From Aquimarina litoralis (GTDB taxonomy: Bacteria > Bacteroidota > Bacteroidia > Flavobacteriales > Flavobacteriaceae): a DNA stretch of 62,838 nucleotides. Under the pieces are notes generated by a model, which was not told the origin of the DNA, ran no database searches, and saw only the letters and a program-made list of their open reading frames with translations. The translations under genes were made by a program, and so were the position numbers. The stretch spans positions 64,278 to 127,115 of the forward strand of contig NZ_WEKL01000002.1 of the NCBI RefSeq assembly GCF_019295435.1. Direction: 5' to 3'. Shown in pieces: positions 50,850-60,632 of the stretch; position 1 is the first letter of the stretch, and every line of letters starts with the position of its first letter.

Positions 50850-53414
50850 TTAAAAAGGATAATTAATCCCTACATTATAAACTCCTTCAGAAAAGTTATA
50901 ACCTTTAAACCACCTTTGATCGTCTAAACGAGCAGGATTGAACGTCTTGAAACCGAGATCTAATCTAACTACGAAGAAATCAAAATCATATCGAAGTCCT
51001 AATCCACTTCCTACGGCAATTTCCTGAATATCATCTAGTCTAGAAAAAACGGCGTCTTCTTCTTCTACACTGTCTAAAACATTCCAGATATTACCCGCAT
51101 CTACAAAGAAAGCTCCATTGAGAGCACCCAGAATATTATATCTAAATTCTGCATTTAACGCAATTTTCATGTTGGCTTCGTTAAATTCATTTCTACCACC
51201 ACTACTTCCTGGGCCCAAATCATATGGCAACCAAGCACGATTGTCGTTTGGACCACCTCCAAAAAAACTTCGTGCAAAAGGTATACTGTTTGCATTACCG
51301 TAAGGTATTGCAATACCTCCAAATGCTCTGAATGCTAAGACACTTTTTCTTCCAAGGTCCCAATGTTTTATGTAATCTAATTCTGTTTTTACGTATTGAG
51401 AAAACTCTACACCAAATATTTCGAAACGATCATTAGAATTTTTTCTTAGCGCAGCAAGATTAGAGACAGCGTTTAAAACATTTCCTGCAAGTTCTATTTT
51501 GGCTCTGAACCTTGAAAAATCCTCATCATAAAGGTTTTCTCGATTGTTTTTTAGATAGGTGTAACTGGAAGCGAAAATCAGGTTATCTTCAGTAAGTCGT
51601 TCTTTTCTTTCATTTATGTTTCTTATCTCTTGTATTTGCTCTGGACTAAGGTCTGAATCTGCAGATTCACCTAGAGATTGTAAAATAAAGCTGTCTGCAC
51701 CTGATGGTATAGATAAGATGTTTTCATTGATGTTTTCAGGGTCAAAAAAGGGAGAACCAGCATCCAATACTTCGTTTGCAATATTATTTAATCGACCGAA
51801 AGAATTAGAGTATACATTGAAATAATTTCCTGTATTTAGATTTCTAACATATTGAACGTTAACTAAATCAATTTGATTGGTGAGCTTTGTATTTGGTTTC
51901 CATTGGTAATTAAAAATACCTGAAGCATTCTGCTTGTCCAAACCAATATTTTGTTGTGTATTAATACCAAAAATAAGATTGGTAGTTGGGGACATATATT
52001 TTGGGATAATTCTTCTAGTTTGTATAGGGAAAATAATTTTAGGGAATGATAATTTAAGGTCAACACCAATTTCTGAGATGTCAAAAAATTGGCTATTAGG
52101 ATCTACAGGGTCTTTAGAGGATCCTATACTTCCTCTACCAGAAATTTCAAAAATTTCTGCTCCTCCAAAAACATTTCGAATTAAAAAAGAGCCACTGAAT
52201 CCAATTCCAAATACCTGAATATTGGAAGTAGATACATCAACTTCTACATTAGCACTATACTTTTTTCTTGGTGTTAATAATACATTTGCTATTAGATCTG
52301 TTCCTTCAGGATCATCAGGATCAATGTTATATCGAATATTCGGATACTTAAAGGTTTTTAAATTGTTGATTTGATTATATGTAAGTGTTCGATCTTTATC
52401 CCGAAAAATCTCACCAGGTGTTATTAAAATAGAATTGGCAATTGCTTTACGAGTATACCTTAGTTTATCATAACTATAAATATTATATCCATTATAAGAA
52501 GCGCTATCTTTTGGCGTTTCATTTCTGTTTTGATATGAGTAATCAGTAAATACGTTGACTTTGCTAATTTTGTGAACTTTAAAAGGGATACGTTTTGTCT
52601 CCTCGTCTTCTGTTACTTGTCTATTTTTAATAAGAAGGTTAAGGTGTATCTTTTGATTTGTGTTTACTGTGTCAGCATCAAACTTTATATATTCTTTTTC
52701 AAAATGATATAACCCAGAATTTCTGTAAAGACTTGTTAATCTTTCTCTTTCTGACTCGATATCTAAAGTTCTGTATTGTTTTCCAACTACTATAGCAGAT
52801 TTATCACGATGTAATTGATAAATAGAATCTGCTGCTTTTGATTCAATTTTTGTATTTAGTGTGTCAATAAAGTAGGGCTTATGAGGGCGTATGTAATATG
52901 CAGCAGAAGCTCTTTGATCGATATCGTAGTTAATTTTGTAGTCAGCTTTTACATTAAACCATCCATTGTTCCAATAGTAAGATTGTAATCTTTTAATGGA
53001 TCTTTTCGCTTTAGAGCTATCTACAACCACAGGAGCTTCACCAGCTTTTTTTAACCAATTATTAATTCCTGCGTAGGCTACTCCTAATCTATTGACCTGT
53101 TTTTTTGATAAAAAATTAGTAAGTCTCTTTTCTCTTTTCGGATTTTTGTATAACCAATTTTGATATGCTGAATCAGGATTTACTTTGGCAAGATTATATA
53201 GATGAAGTCTAAAGGGAGTCCAAGCTAGTTTGGCATTAGGTTTTTGATACAACTGATTATAGAGTTTGGTATCACTACTTTTTGTGCTATCAACAAAAAT
53301 TTCATTTTTTGTCAATAGGTATTCTTGTTCTGGTACTCTTTTAATGGCATTACAAGAAATTAAAAAAATTGTAGATACTACAACAAATACTATTTTTGTG
53401 AGCAGGTGTTTCAA
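50850..53414 (-). CDS. tamL: TamL-type outer-membrane assembly lipoprotein (BamA/TamA superfamily)
   Basis: 854 residues. Lipoprotein signal with lipobox FLISC (Cys near residue 21). POTRA-type domains fill about residues 25-360 (VPEQEYLLTKNEIFVDS, IPFKVHKISKVNVFTDYSY), and a C-terminal 16-strand barrel shows the conserved FARSFFGGGPNDNRAW lid segment and LGLRYDFDFFVVRLDLGFK, ending GVYNVGINYPF. It is expected to insert proteins into or transport lipids to the outer membrane with TamB, which is not in the window. It is divergent from the RNA methyltransferase, a familiar neighbour in this family. Confidence 0.92.
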   Translation of the reverse strand: MKHLLTKIVFVVVSTIFLISCNAIKRVPEQEYLLTKNEIFVDSTKSSDTKLYNQLYQKPNAKLAWTPFRLHLYNLAKVNPDSAYQNWLYKNPKREKRLTNFLSKKQVNRLGVAYAGINNWLKKAGEAPVVVDSSKAKRSIKRLQSYYWNNGWFNVKADYKINYDIDQRASAAYYIRPHKPYFIDTLNTKIESKAADSIYQLHRDKSAIVVGKQYRTLDIESERERLTSLYRNSGLYHFEKEYIKFDADTVNTNQKIHLNLLIKNRQVTEDEETKRIPFKVHKISKVNVFTDYSYQNRNETPKDSASYNGYNIYSYDKLRYTRKAIANSILITPGEIFRDKDRTLTYNQINNLKTFKYPNIRYNIDPDDPEGTDLIANVLLTPRKKYSANVEVDVSTSNIQVFGIGFSGSFLIRNVFGGAEIFEISGRGSIGSSKDPVDPNSQFFDISEIGVDLKLSFPKIIFPIQTRRIIPKYMSPTTNLIFGINTQQNIGLDKQNASGIFNYQWKPNTKLTNQIDLVNVQYVRNLNTGNYFNVYSNSFGRLNNIANEVLDAGSPFFDPENINENILSIPSGADSFILQSLGESADSDLSPEQIQEIRNINERKERLTEDNLIFASSYTYLKNNRENLYDEDFSRFRAKIELAGNVLNAVSNLAALRKNSNDRFEIFGVEFSQYVKTELDYIKHWDLGRKSVLAFRAFGGIAIPYGNANSIPFARSFFGGGPNDNRAWLPYDLGPGSSGGRNEFNEANMKIALNAEFRYNILGALNGAFFVDAGNIWNVLDSVEEEDAVFSRLDDIQEIAVGSGLGLRYDFDFFVVRLDLGFKTFNPARLDDQRWFKGYNFSEGVYNVGINYPF

Positions 53415-53451
53415 TCGAGAATCATTATTGTGTCAAAAATACATTATTTGT

Positions 53452-54183
53452 ATGGTTAGCAAAAACCAAAAGAAATTAATAACTAGTTTACATCAAAAAA
53501 AGTACCGAAAACAACATGGATTGTTTGTTGCGGAAGGAAAAAAGGTTATTCAAGAGTTTTTAGAGGCTGATTTAGAACTTCATTCTCTTTTTACTTTAGA
53601 TGTTTCTTATTTTAAAACACCAATTGAAAAAACGTTTGGCGTTAACGAGTCAGAATTAAAAAGTATTACCTTTTTAAAAACACCGCAATTTGCGCTAGCA
53701 TTATTTTATATTCCAGATGCTAAGGCTATAGATACGGATCATCTCATTCTAGCATTAGATGATGTTCGTGATCCTGGAAATTTAGGAACTATCATTCGAT
53801 TGTGTGATTGGTTTGGGATTCGTAGTTTATTTTGCTCTGAACAAACGGTAGATTGTTTTAATCCGAAAGTTATTCAGGCAACTATGGGATCCATTACTCG
53901 TGTTAATATCGTTTATGGGGATTTACAAAGTTTTTTGATTTTGAATCAAAATGATATACCAGTATATGGAACTTTTATGGATGGTAATATCATTTATAAA
54001 GAGTCGTTATCAACAAAGGGAGTTATTGTAATGGGAAATGAGGCTAATGGTATTTCTGAAACGGTAGAAAAATTAGTTTCAAGAAAAATTGCAATTCCTC
54101 GATTTGGTGATAAACAAGTCACTGAAAGTCTTAATGTAGCAACCGCAACCGCAATTGTTCTAAACGAATTTAAACGTTCTTAA
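53452..54183 (+). CDS. TrmH-family (SpoU) RNA methyltransferase
   Basis: 243 residues. The N-terminal substrate-binding domain begins KYRKQHGLFVAEGKKVIQEF, and the SPOUT knot carries the three motifs LALDDVRDPGNLGTIIRLCDW, GVIVMGNEANGISE and IPRFGDKQVTESLNVATATAI. It 2'-O-methylates rRNA or tRNA. The start is the ATG at 53452, 37 bp from the tamL start; the frame upstream of this is antisense to tamL. Confidence 0.93.
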   Translation: MVSKNQKKLITSLHQKKYRKQHGLFVAEGKKVIQEFLEADLELHSLFTLDVSYFKTPIEKTFGVNESELKSITFLKTPQFALALFYIPDAKAIDTDHLILALDDVRDPGNLGTIIRLCDWFGIRSLFCSEQTVDCFNPKVIQATMGSITRVNIVYGDLQSFLILNQNDIPVYGTFMDGNIIYKESLSTKGVIVMGNEANGISETVEKLVSRKIAIPRFGDKQVTESLNVATATAIVLNEFKRS

Positions 54184-54193
54184 ATAATCTTCT

Positions 54194-54916
54194 CTACTGA
54201 AAAGTAAAATTGATAAAAACTCCTCTTGAAGACATTTTATCAATTGCTGATGTGTATGGGCTATTAGGGTCGTTATCTGCCACTAATTCATCCGTCATAG
54301 CAAATACTCCTCGAATTGATGGAGTGAACTTAAAATAAAACAGATAGAAATCAATTCCGAATCCAAGTTCGAAATAATTGGTATTCGTTTTAGTTCTAAA
54401 TTGCCCTACGCTATTATCGTCGGGATTATTTTCATTACTTGATAAATTAATAGAAGTAGAAACTCCACCAACGATAAATGGTTTGAAATTATTAAGTCTT
54501 TTTGTAGAAACTTTTAATAATAATGGTATATGAACGTAGGTTGAAGTTACTTCTCTGAAACGCTGGTTTTCATTAAAGTCAGGTCCTGTAAATGTCAAAT
54601 CTCTTCTTACAAAAGATACCTGTGGTTCTAATCTAAGATCTAAATAATCATTGATTCTTAAATTTCCTAATAGACCAACGTTAAATCCGACAGATTTAGC
54701 AACTTCCACATCATTTGTTAATATAGGGTCTTCTCCTTCTGGAGTAGCCTTATAATCAAAGTTGAAATCATAGGTGTTGAACCCAAGAATGTATCCCCAA
54801 CTTAGTCTTGGTTTATCATAATTTTGTAAGTTTCTAACACGTTCTTTAGAAAACAACTGTGCGCTCATATCTTGAGCACAAACAATAACAGCTATGGCTA
54901 TAAAAATTTTTTTCAT
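54194..54916 (-). CDS. porT: type IX secretion protein PorT
   Basis: This 240-residue barrel has a signal peptide ending near residue 19 (DMSAQ). It shows YILGFNTYDFNFDY, LRINDYLDLRLEPQVSFVRRDL and the final RGVFINFTFQ. PorT is an outer-membrane part of the T9SS. The position immediately after ubiE (1 bp between) is the known arrangement in flavobacteria. It explains how the sorting-domain proteins in this window can be exported. Confidence 0.88.
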   Translation of the reverse strand: MKKIFIAIAVIVCAQDMSAQLFSKERVRNLQNYDKPRLSWGYILGFNTYDFNFDYKATPEGEDPILTNDVEVAKSVGFNVGLLGNLRINDYLDLRLEPQVSFVRRDLTFTGPDFNENQRFREVTSTYVHIPLLLKVSTKRLNNFKPFIVGGVSTSINLSSNENNPDDNSVGQFRTKTNTNYFELGFGIDFYLFYFKFTPSIRGVFAMTDELVADNDPNSPYTSAIDKMSSRGVFINFTFQ

Positions 54917-54917
54917 A

Positions 54918-55646
54918 TTATTTTGTGGCTGTATAAATTGTAGCTACACCAAAAGTTTGTGGATGATCTTCGACTTCTATAAACCCAATTTTTCTCAAAA
55001 TATTGTTGAAAGCGTTTCCATAAGGAAATGCAGCTGCACTTTCACTAAGATAAGAATATGCTGATCTATCCTTAGAAAATATCTTGCCAATTAAAGGAAG
55101 AATCGAAGAAGTATAAAGCTTATATCCTTGTTTATAAGGGGTTTTGGTTGGTATAGAGGTCTCTAGGACAACAAAGATACCTCCAGGTTTTAATACTCTA
55201 TATATTTCTGAAAGTCCTTGTTCTAAATCTTCAAAATTTCTTGCGCCAAAAGCTACTGTTATAGCATCAAAATAATTCTCATCATATGGTAAACTTTCAC
55301 CATCACCTTTGACCATTGTAATAATCTGGTCAAGTTTTCTTGCCTTAATTTTATCTTTTCCAACTGCTAGCATTCCTGCTGAGATATCCAAACCAACGAT
55401 CTCAGAAGCTCCAGTTTGTGCAAGATTAATTGCGAGATCTCCAGTTCCGGTTGCTACATCGAGAATGTTATTTGGGTTAGTGTCAGAAACTATTTTGACA
55501 ACTTTTTTACGCCACTTTACATCGATTCCAAAGGAGATTACTCTATTCAGACCGTCATAGTTACCAGAAATAGTATCAAACATCTCCGTAACCTGTTCTT
55601 TTTTTGTGGTGGTTTTATCTTTGTATGGCGTTATTTTTTCTGACAT
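54918..55646 (-). CDS. ubiE: demethylmenaquinone methyltransferase
   Basis: 242 residues. UbiE/MenG signatures: [24 protein letters not shown] in pieces, SAM motif [26 protein letters not shown] ([15 protein letters not shown]) and [10 protein letters not shown]. It performs the last methylation in menaquinone synthesis. It precedes porT by 1 bp in an operon. Confidence 0.95.
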   Translation of the reverse strand: MSEKITPYKDKTTTKKEQVTEMFDTISGNYDGLNRVISFGIDVKWRKKVVKIVSDTNPNNILDVATGTGDLAINLAQTGASEIVGLDISAGMLAVGKDKIKARKLDQIITMVKGDGESLPYDENYFDAITVAFGARNFEDLEQGLSEIYRVLKPGGIFVVLETSIPTKTPYKQGYKLYTSSILPLIGKIFSKDRSAYSYLSESAAAFPYGNAFNNILRKIGFIEVEDHPQTFGVATIYTATK

Positions 55647-55864
55647 TCGAAAAATTTAGGCAAATATACATTTTTGATAGGTATCGTAGGAAAAGAATGT
55701 CATTTAGTTGTGTTAACCTTATGAATTTTAGAATTTACTTTGCTTAAATATGATGAAGTATTTAAACTAGTTGATCTCAAATATTAAAATTGTAAGTGGT
55801 TTGCTTTTAAAAAACAAATCTCGGAATTCCTTCAGAGGTAGAACGTATTCTTAATCGAGAATAT

Positions 55865-56068
55865 TTAATTAGTTTTTATTTTTTCCAGAAGACGCTTTGC
55901 TTTTACATTGTCTTTATCTTGTTTCAAGGCTTTTGTTAGGTGTTGAATTGCTTTGTTTTCTTCCTTTTCATAATAATAATAGCTTCTGTCAATTAGAAAG
56001 TTTATATAACTAGATTCTATTTTTTTATCTTTAAATTTTTCATTTAGATATAGATTTATGCTTAAATG
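55865..56068 (-). pseudogene. truncated TPR-protein remnant
   Basis: A 67-codon open frame without start codon, bounded upstream by TAA, encoding a TPR-like C-terminal end: SSYINFLIDRSYYYYEKEEN, then KAIQHLTKALKQDKDNVKAK and RLLEKIKTN. This is a standard tetratricopeptide helix pair. Its N-terminal part is missing, so it is the remnant of a larger gene, possibly once fused to the adjacent hydrolase. The rest of the 490-bp gap from 55647 to 56137 shows nothing else. Confidence 0.55.
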
Positions 56069-56137
56069 TTAGTTTTATAGATTTCAGTAGATCCATCTTT
56101 GTGAGTATCTCCGTAAAAAATGGAAGTCTAGAATTAA

Positions 56138-56935
56138 TCAATGTAACATTTGATTAATTTCCTTAAGAATTAGCTCTTTTTTATGTTTTAACCCATGAAG
56201 ATGCTTTCCTTTAAATTCTATAAATTTTTTTGGTCCAGAAGCATTGTCATATACCATTTTTCCTTGAGAAAATGGGACGTCTTTATCTTCTTTGCTATGA
56301 ATAAAAAGTTTAGGAGTCTTATCAAGGTTTTTAATATCTTCTTTTGCTGCATAAGGAGAAATGTAATTTTTCTCTAAATACTCTTTGTATTCAGGAACAT
56401 GATACATAGCTATGTCAGTAAATGAAGCCATTGTTCCTTCTAGAACTAATCCATTGATTTGCTCCTTATAGGTTTTTGCTAAAAGTGTGCCAATCTGGGT
56501 TCCTATAGAAATTCCATAGATAATTTTTGGTGTTTCTTTTATACCTTCTTTCTCAAGTAGATCTTCCAATATTAATGTACCATCTTTGTTAATGTTTTTG
56601 TGAGTAGGAATTCCAGTTGATTTACCATATCCCCTGAAATCTATCATAACTACTTGAAAATTGTCCTCTACTAATATTTTGGTGAGTGGAACGTAATAAC
56701 TAATATTTCCTCCAGCGCCATGAAAATAGAAGATAGTTGCTTTGGGCTTTTCTTTTGGTTTTAGTATCAAAGCAGAAATGGTATCTTTTTCAATTTTAAA
56801 TGATAATTCTTCGATGTTTTTCCATTCAATTGGTTGTAACTCCTTTTTTGGAAAATAGAATTTATCATCCATTTGAGCATTTATAACAGCAGAATGTATT
56901 ATCAATAAGCTAATAAGTGTAATTTTCTTTAACAT
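56138..56935 (-). CDS. secreted alpha/beta hydrolase
   Basis: 265 residues. Starting at the ATG 56935 (MLKKITLISLLII) gives a clean signal peptide (HSAVINAQ); the 39 residues upstream in frame would destroy it. The fold shows the oxyanion segment YFHGAGGNISYY, the nucleophile elbow YGISIGTQIG (Ser), catalytic Asp in KLFIHSKEDKDVPFS and His in KGKHLHGLKHK. It should hydrolyse an ester or amide in the periplasm; the substrate is unknown. Confidence 0.85.
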   Translation of the reverse strand: MLKKITLISLLIIHSAVINAQMDDKFYFPKKELQPIEWKNIEELSFKIEKDTISALILKPKEKPKATIFYFHGAGGNISYYVPLTKILVEDNFQVVMIDFRGYGKSTGIPTHKNINKDGTLILEDLLEKEGIKETPKIIYGISIGTQIGTLLAKTYKEQINGLVLEGTMASFTDIAMYHVPEYKEYLEKNYISPYAAKEDIKNLDKTPKLFIHSKEDKDVPFSQGKMVYDNASGPKKFIEFKGKHLHGLKHKKELILKEINQMLH

Positions 56936-57193
56936 GTGTGTAAACCTTTTTAATTTTATAGCTAAGATGTAGTTGTTGTTTAATTGTTCTAAAAAATAAT
57001 TACCGAATTGTCTTTTTTGTTTACTGAAATGAATAATTTCATTTATTATCACTGTAGTGGTGCTAAAAGAGTAGGGGTCTAAATAAAATTTTTAGGAGAA
57101 TATTGTAAGTTGTAATAATTAATAGGAATTAGTTTGCACACTTGTTTTGAGTAAGGATGTCCTAATTATTTTTATCAATTTATGAAATTCCAC

Positions 57194-57201
57194 TATCTTT
57201 G
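57194..57201 (+). promoter_or_regulatory. -7 element in the gap before trkA
   Basis: TATCTTTG, a full TAnnTTTG match, in the 363-bp gap between the hydrolase start and trkA. It would give a leader of about 90 nt. No clear -33 was found, and nothing else is visible in the gap. Confidence 0.4.
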
Positions 57202-57298
57202 TAGACTTTTATTTTTCAGTAGAATTTTTTCACTTTTAAAAAATAAGTTTTTACTGAAGTTAATTTTATCTTTTGATGATAAATAATAAAAATTACGG

Positions 57299-58648
57299 AT
57301 GAAAATTATTATTGCCGGAGCAGGCGAGGTAGGATTTCATTTGGCAAAATTACTTTCATTTGAATCTCAGGATATTACATTGATCGATCCTGATAAAGAA
57401 TGTTTAAATTATGCGGATAGTCACTTAGATATTCGTGTGATAAAGGGAGACGCAACTTCAATAAGTATTCTAAAAGATGCCAGAGTAGAAAACGTAGATA
57501 TGGTGATTAGTGTTACCTCTAGTGAGACTACTAATATTACCGTATGTGTTTTGGCTAAACAACTAGGAGCAAAACGTACGATTGCCAGAATTTCGAATAC
57601 CGAATTTATTGAAAATAAGGAAGAAGTTGGATTTATCAAGTTTGGTATTGATGAGCTAATTTCTCCAGAAGCATTAGCTGCTAGTGAAATTGAACTATTA
57701 CTTAATCAATCAGCTTTTAGTGATAGTTATGAATTTGAAGATGGAGCTTTGACAATGGTGGGGACTACACTTTCAGAAACAGCTCTTTTTGTGAATAAAA
57801 CGGTACGTGAAGCGGCTGAAATTTTTCCGGAACTCCATTTCATGCCAATTGCAATCCAAAGATCAGGAACTCAATATACGATCATACCTAGAGGAGATAC
57901 GAAGTTTAAAGAAGGCGATCAGGTATATTTTGTGACTTCAAAAGGTGGAGTAGAGGAGCTTTACAAGTTAACAGGTAAGGTAAAGGAGCAAATTAAGAAG
58001 GTGATGATCCTTGGTGGAAGTAAGATTGGATATAAAACCACTTGTGATTTATGTGATCATAAGTTTAGAGTGAAACTTATTGAAAGTGATAAGGATAAAG
58101 CCTTTGATTTGGCTGATGATTTACCAAATGCATTGATTATTAATGGTGATGGTCGTAATGTAGAGCTTTTGGAGGAAGAGAATATTGATGATATGGATGC
58201 TTTTATCGCGGTAACAGGTAATTCAGAAACCAATATTATGTCTTGTTTGGTTGCTAAATCAAAAGGAGTTAGGAAAACCATTGCGTTAGTAGAAAATATG
58301 GACTATTTTCAGCTATCACATTCTATAGGGATTGATACGTTGATTAATAAAAAGCTTTTAGCGGCTAATAATATATTTAGATTTATCAGAAAGGGAGAAG
58401 TAGTGGCGATGACAAAACTCAATAACATGAATGCCGAATTGTTGGAGTTTGTTGTAAAACCTACTTCTGAAGTAAGTGATAATCTTATCAGAGATCTTGA
58501 TTTTCCAAGATCAGCTATTATAGCCGGAGTAATCAGAGATGGTGAGGGGATGATACCTTTAGGAGGTTTTTATATCAAAGCTGGTGATAGAGTAGTGGTA
58601 TGCTGCTTGCCTAAATCTATTAAGAAAATAGAAAAACTATTCCTCTAA
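57299..58648 (+). CDS. trkA: Trk potassium transport protein TrkA
   Basis: 449 residues. Two halves, each a Rossmann domain plus a C-terminal TrkA_C domain: the first IIIAGAGEVGFHLAKLL with acidic residue IDPDKE, the second VMILGGSKIGYKTTCDL with LIESDKDK. It binds NAD(H) or ATP and gates the TrkH channel at the inner membrane. trkH starts 1 bp after it, so the two are co-transcribed. Normal length. Confidence 0.95.
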   Translation: MKIIIAGAGEVGFHLAKLLSFESQDITLIDPDKECLNYADSHLDIRVIKGDATSISILKDARVENVDMVISVTSSETTNITVCVLAKQLGAKRTIARISNTEFIENKEEVGFIKFGIDELISPEALAASEIELLLNQSAFSDSYEFEDGALTMVGTTLSETALFVNKTVREAAEIFPELHFMPIAIQRSGTQYTIIPRGDTKFKEGDQVYFVTSKGGVEELYKLTGKVKEQIKKVMILGGSKIGYKTTCDLCDHKFRVKLIESDKDKAFDLADDLPNALIINGDGRNVELLEEENIDDMDAFIAVTGNSETNIMSCLVAKSKGVRKTIALVENMDYFQLSHSIGIDTLINKKLLAANNIFRFIRKGEVVAMTKLNNMNAELLEFVVKPTSEVSDNLIRDLDFPRSAIIAGVIRDGEGMIPLGGFYIKAGDRVVVCCLPKSIKKIEKLFL

Positions 58649-58649
58649 C

Positions 58650-60146
58650 ATGTCTAAGCTGAACTTTAAAATTATTACTCATATTATGGGGCTTTTATTG
58701 CTCTGTAATGGTGGGTTTATGTTAATAGCTACTATTGTTAGTTTTATCTACAAAGATGGTGTTACCATGCAAATTATGTTGGCGGCATTGTCAACTATGT
58801 TTGTAGGAATAATTTTAATGTTTCTTACCCGAGAACATCAAAAATCTATTAATAAGAGAGAAGGATACATCGTGGTTACTTTTGGATGGATTTTTATGTC
58901 TCTAAGTGGTACATTGCCTTATCTCTTTTCAGAAGCTATTCCTTCTTTTACAAATGCATTTTTTGAAACCATGTCAGGTTATACCACTACTGGTGCTTCT
59001 ATACTCAATGAAATAGAAATTGTGCCAAAAGGTGTTTTGTTTTGGCGTAGCCTTACACATTGGATTGGTGGTATGGGAATCATTGTATTAGCGGTTGCGA
59101 TTTTGCCACTATTAGGAATAGGAGGTATGCAGTTATTTGCAGCAGAAGCTCCAGGTCCAAGTGCAGATAAATTACACCCTAGAATTACAGATACTGCAAA
59201 AAGATTATGGCTGATTTATTTCGGCTATACAGCTGCAGAAACACTTTTGCTAAAACTTGCGGGTATGGATTTCTTTGATGCTATAAATCATGCGTTGAGT
59301 ACATTGTCTACTGGAGGTTTTTCTACAAAAAATGCAAGTGTTGCATATTGGAATGACCAACCCCTTATTCAATATATTATTATTGTCTTTATGTTTTTAG
59401 CTGGAATGAATTTTATTTTAAGTTATTTTGGCTTTAAAGGGAAGTTTAGTAAGTTCTTAAAGGATGAGGAGTTTAAATGGTATTTAATATTTATGGTGGC
59501 ATTTACTACTGTTTCTGCTTTTATAATTTATCTGAAAGCTGATCCTGCTAATTCTGTAATAGATCATCCCATGGTCTTAGGAGAAGCTGAGAGTGCTTTT
59601 AGACATGCATTATTTCAGGTGTTAGCAGTGATTACAACAACAGGGTTTGTTTCTGCCGACTTCACTGTATGGACTCCTTTTTTAAAAATTGTGTTTTTCG
59701 GACTGTTTTTTCTTGGAGGATCTGCGGGATCGACTGCTGGAGGAATGAAAATTGTTAGGCACTTGATTACTATTCGTAATGGTATTTTAGAATTTAAAAG
59801 AACATTGCATCCTAGAGCTATATTACCCGTTCGTTATAATACAAGAGCAGTTTCAAAAGAAATTGTTTATAACATATTGGCATTTTTTATATTGTATATG
59901 TTATCATTTATCATTGGATCTTTAGTATTAGGAATGCTAGGTTTGGATTTTGAAACTGCAATTGGTGGCGCGGCTTCTTCTCTTGGAAATGTTGGGCCTG
60001 CTTTAGGAAAACTTAGTCCAGTGAATAACTTTGATGTATTACCTGCTTTTGGGAAATGGTGGTGTGCTTTTTTAATGCTAATAGGAAGACTAGAACTGTT
60101 TACGGTACTTATACTGCTTACTCCTTTCTTTTGGAGAAACAGATAA
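58650..60146 (+). CDS. trkH: Trk potassium channel subunit TrkH
   Basis: This 498-residue protein has at least ten membrane helices with four pore loops carrying the selectivity-filter Gly: SGYTTTGAS, LSTGGFSTKN, ITTTGFVSADF and SSLGNVGPALG. The segment GGSAGSTAGGMKI forms the intramembrane gate region. It takes up potassium under control of TrkA. The last helix reaches the C-terminus, so the chain is complete. Confidence 0.95.
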   Translation: MSKLNFKIITHIMGLLLLCNGGFMLIATIVSFIYKDGVTMQIMLAALSTMFVGIILMFLTREHQKSINKREGYIVVTFGWIFMSLSGTLPYLFSEAIPSFTNAFFETMSGYTTTGASILNEIEIVPKGVLFWRSLTHWIGGMGIIVLAVAILPLLGIGGMQLFAAEAPGPSADKLHPRITDTAKRLWLIYFGYTAAETLLLKLAGMDFFDAINHALSTLSTGGFSTKNASVAYWNDQPLIQYIIIVFMFLAGMNFILSYFGFKGKFSKFLKDEEFKWYLIFMVAFTTVSAFIIYLKADPANSVIDHPMVLGEAESAFRHALFQVLAVITTTGFVSADFTVWTPFLKIVFFGLFFLGGSAGSTAGGMKIVRHLITIRNGILEFKRTLHPRAILPVRYNTRAVSKEIVYNILAFFILYMLSFIIGSLVLGMLGLDFETAIGGAASSLGNVGPALGKLSPVNNFDVLPAFGKWWCAFLMLIGRLELFTVLILLTPFFWRNR

Positions 60147-60169
60147 GTTTTTTATTAAAAAGTGGCCTT

Positions 60170-60433
60170 CTAAGGAGCAATCGCATAAGGATTAATATAC
60201 CAAAGTTCGGCAACTTTTTTAATGGTATCTTTTACTTTTCCTTGTACGCTTTGTAAATAGCGTGGTTCTATAAAGAATATGTCTAAAATAGCTTCATAGT
60301 AAGAAGCTGAACTCTCTACATCAGAAGGTGTGTAGTTCAGAATCTCATCATCGGAATACGGGCTTTTAAAATTTTCTTTGAAAATTTGAAGCACATTTTT
60401 TTGAACAATACGTTCTTTTTCAAGAATGTCCAT
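60170..60433 (-). CDS. conserved hypothetical helical protein, 87 aa
   Basis: An acidic, helix-rich small protein without signal peptide (RIVQKNVLQIFKENFKSP, ASYYEAILDIFFIEPRYLQS, KVKDTIKKVAELWYINP). The family is one I have seen in flavobacteria, without function. It is convergent with trkH, 23 bp from its stop. The 199-bp gap from 60434 to 60632 holds the aminotransferase terminator. Confidence 0.6.
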   Translation of the reverse strand: MDILEKERIVQKNVLQIFKENFKSPYSDDEILNYTPSDVESSASYYEAILDIFFIEPRYLQSVQGKVKDTIKKVAELWYINPYAIAP

Positions 60434-60570
60434 AAATACAAATACAGGTTTTAAGATTGTTATTTATGTTCAAACTACAATTATTTCTCTTTTCTTAAAT
60501 GTTTTCCCCAAAACAATACAGAATATCATTCGGTATAACTCTAAAAACATCAATTTATTTTCTGAAAATA

Positions 60571-60605
60571 AAAAATCGATGATTTTTATTGAATCATCGA
60601 TTTTT
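60571..60605. terminator. terminator after the aminotransferase
   Basis: AAAAATCGATGATT and AATCATCGATTTTT form a 14-bp stem with a 7-nt loop, 28 bp past the minus-strand aminotransferase stop; A/T flanks allow both directions. Confidence 0.85.
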
Positions 60606-60632
60606 TAATAAAAGTTATATGGTTTTGCTAAA

